5,692 nucleotides of DNA from positions 1 to 5,692 of the forward strand of contig CAYUAP010000201.1 of assembly GCA_964442735.1 (NCBI GenBank). The letters are read 5' to 3'. Position numbers and translations under genes: made by a program. The notes beneath the pieces were generated by a model. It did not search any database. It was not told where the DNA came from and worked only from the letters and a program-made list of their open reading frames with translations. The stretch is from JAUNBG01 sp964442735 (GTDB lineage Bacteria > Planctomycetota > Planctomycetia > Pirellulales > Thermoguttaceae). This document shows positions 5,524 to 5,692 of this stretch, in pieces; the stretch's first letter is position 1; each line of letters begins with the position of its first letter.

Positions 5524-5692
5524 ACCATTCACGAACGATTTTGGAACCACGGATATCACGGATAAACACAGATAGTCTGTCGTAAAATCCAATATTTTAC
5601 AAGAGCAAATGAAACATTTTTATCTATACTCAAGGTTGTTATAAAAGTCTGTTTTTCAAAACAGACGAGACGCCTGTTTTAAAGGATACGGA
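5524..5692 (+). repeat. Fourth copy of the repeat family, cut by the window end
   Basis: This is a direct tandem copy of 5267-5474. By eye it differs by about six substitutions plus the 39-bp heptamer expansion found only in the third copy. It retains gtaaaat/attttac (5582-5600) and gtctgtttt/aaaacagac (5647-5666). The match is still intact where the window stops, so the unit continues beyond. No coding sequence is seen. Confidence 0.85.

Overview
The window carries three complete, isolated protein genes separated by long AT-rich spacers. Most spacer sequence belongs to one repeat family built on the word CAC(G/A)GAT. The likely source is a Planctomycetota bacterium (Pirellulales-like), possibly a related PVC lineage. 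This is inferred from protein character, not from a search: a lysyl-tRNA synthetase with the long acidic/proline-rich insert and 'GIDPWGHRF' start I associate with planctomycetes, a Tat-exported Gfo/Idh/MocA oxidoreductase of the type greatly expanded in that phylum, and genes scattered singly on both strands with weak Shine-Dalgarno signals.

Layout. 1-293: 19-bp tandem repeats running into a ~190-bp AT-rich repeat (left arm), then a short hairpin leader. 294-1520 (+): a short GspE/PilB-type secretion or type IV pilus assembly ATPase with no other pilus gene beside it. 1521-1898: the right arm, an inverted copy of the left arm (about 92% identical by hand alignment), then a GC-rich hairpin. 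1899-3263 (-): Tat-signal Gfo/Idh/MocA oxidoreductase, convergent with the ATPase. 3264-3688: divergent spacer with a probable lysS promoter and no convincing gene. 3689-5260 (+): lysS, class II lysyl-tRNA synthetase. 5261-5692: two direct tandem copies of a mosaic version of the same repeat, the second cut by the window end.

The three genes have no evident shared pathway: one serves protein translocation or pilus assembly, one probably sugar or cyclitol redox chemistry outside the cytoplasm, and one translation. No operon is visible. The most unusual content is the repeat family. It occurs as an inverted pair enclosing the ATPase gene, as internally near-palindromic MITE-like units, as helically phased heptamer arrays, and as a tandem pair whose distal half has been replaced. 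Both window ends lie inside repeats, so the window may be a complete contig broken at repeats. I see no tRNA, rRNA, CRISPR array, transposase or prophage gene.
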